Both the position numbers and the translations under genes were made by a program. From Chionoecetes opilio (taxonomy: Eukaryota; Arthropoda; Malacostraca; Decapoda; Majidae), in the NCBI GenBank assembly GCA_016584305.1, contig JACEEZ010020920.1:93962-157961 (forward strand): 64,000 nucleotides of DNA, written 5' to 3'. The notes under the pieces are model-generated. The model saw only the letters and a list, made by a program, of their open reading frames with translations. It made no database searches and was not told where the DNA came from. Shown here one piece after another: positions 63,893 to 64,000 of this stretch; position 1 is the first letter of the stretch, and each line of letters begins with the position of its first letter.

Positions 63893-64000
63893 GGTGACTA
63901 ATTCATTGGGGAAATAGTTTCCCAACTTTAATGGGGGTTTGACTTTCAGGTTTTTGGCCAAATATAGTGTGACTATTTCGACCATACCGGTTTTTAATAC
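63893..64000 (-). pseudogene. Second piggyBac-like transposase fragment at window edge
   Basis: The text GTGACTAATTCATTGGGGAA and ATATAGTGTGAC parallels 62025-62125 (GTTGACTAATTCATTGGTGA, ATATAGTGTGAC). On the minus strand it reads TLYLAKNLK and LGNYFPNELV, matching PYLGKSTK and LGHYFTNELV of the first fragment. It is cut by the window end. Confidence 0.7.

Overview
The window looks like intergenic DNA from a decapod crustacean, quite possibly a crab. The evidence is long dinucleotide arrays of every type, CCTAA-like repeat patches, spliced genes, and a dense mix of Jockey-like, RTE-like and other LINEs, Penelope-like elements (PLE), Ty3/gypsy, hAT, Tc1/mariner and piggyBac elements. There is no bacterial-style operon. 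The only ordinary host gene I can name is a partial UDP-glycosyltransferase (UGT) at the right edge. The organism call is inference from sequence style, not a database match.

Layout. 1-1045: broken transposase-like gene (minus). 2418-4436: decayed, internally duplicated coiled-coil gene (minus). 4806-7783: LTR retrotransposon with most of pol deleted. 8341-8842: PLE endonuclease piece. 8985-11020: LINE reverse transcriptase (RT) ending in an AT microsatellite. 11191-14707: a complete-looking inverted-repeat DNA transposon whose two-exon, GC-rich transposase carries a stretch identical to the Illumina P5 flow-cell oligo, so part of the assembled sequence is artefact. 14823-21500: three head-to-tail copies of one Jockey-like LINE, with a 503-bp hAT-type MITE between two of them.

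21501-42240 is one further copy of a related LINE, blown apart over about 20.7 kb. Its ORF2 lies in four collinear pieces (21501-22401, 29254-29787, 38643-38783, 41017-42240). They are separated by an LTR element (22402-29248, 5-bp target duplication), a Tc1/mariner-like element (29788-38640, TA site) that itself swallowed another LTR element and a further LINE, and a hAT transposon (38784-41008, perfect 8-bp target duplication).

42241-57688 is a patchwork: a second RTE-like LINE with a 9-bp target duplication, large GT, CT and CA arrays, a tRNA-Leu-like 3' half, a decayed TTF-type hAT transposase, a LINE tail and a second PLE carrying the RT signature. 57689-61979 is a Ty3/gypsy element (gag, protease, RT, RNase H, start of integrase) cut off by a piggyBac transposase fragment (61977-62713). 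62722-63575 holds three exons of the UGT gene, and a second piggyBac-like fragment begins at about 63893.

Almost every element carries stops or frame breaks. The value of the window lies in the nesting order, the exact target duplications, the shared transposase family at 1-1045 and 11191-14707, and the adapter artefact. I found no new defence or metabolic system.
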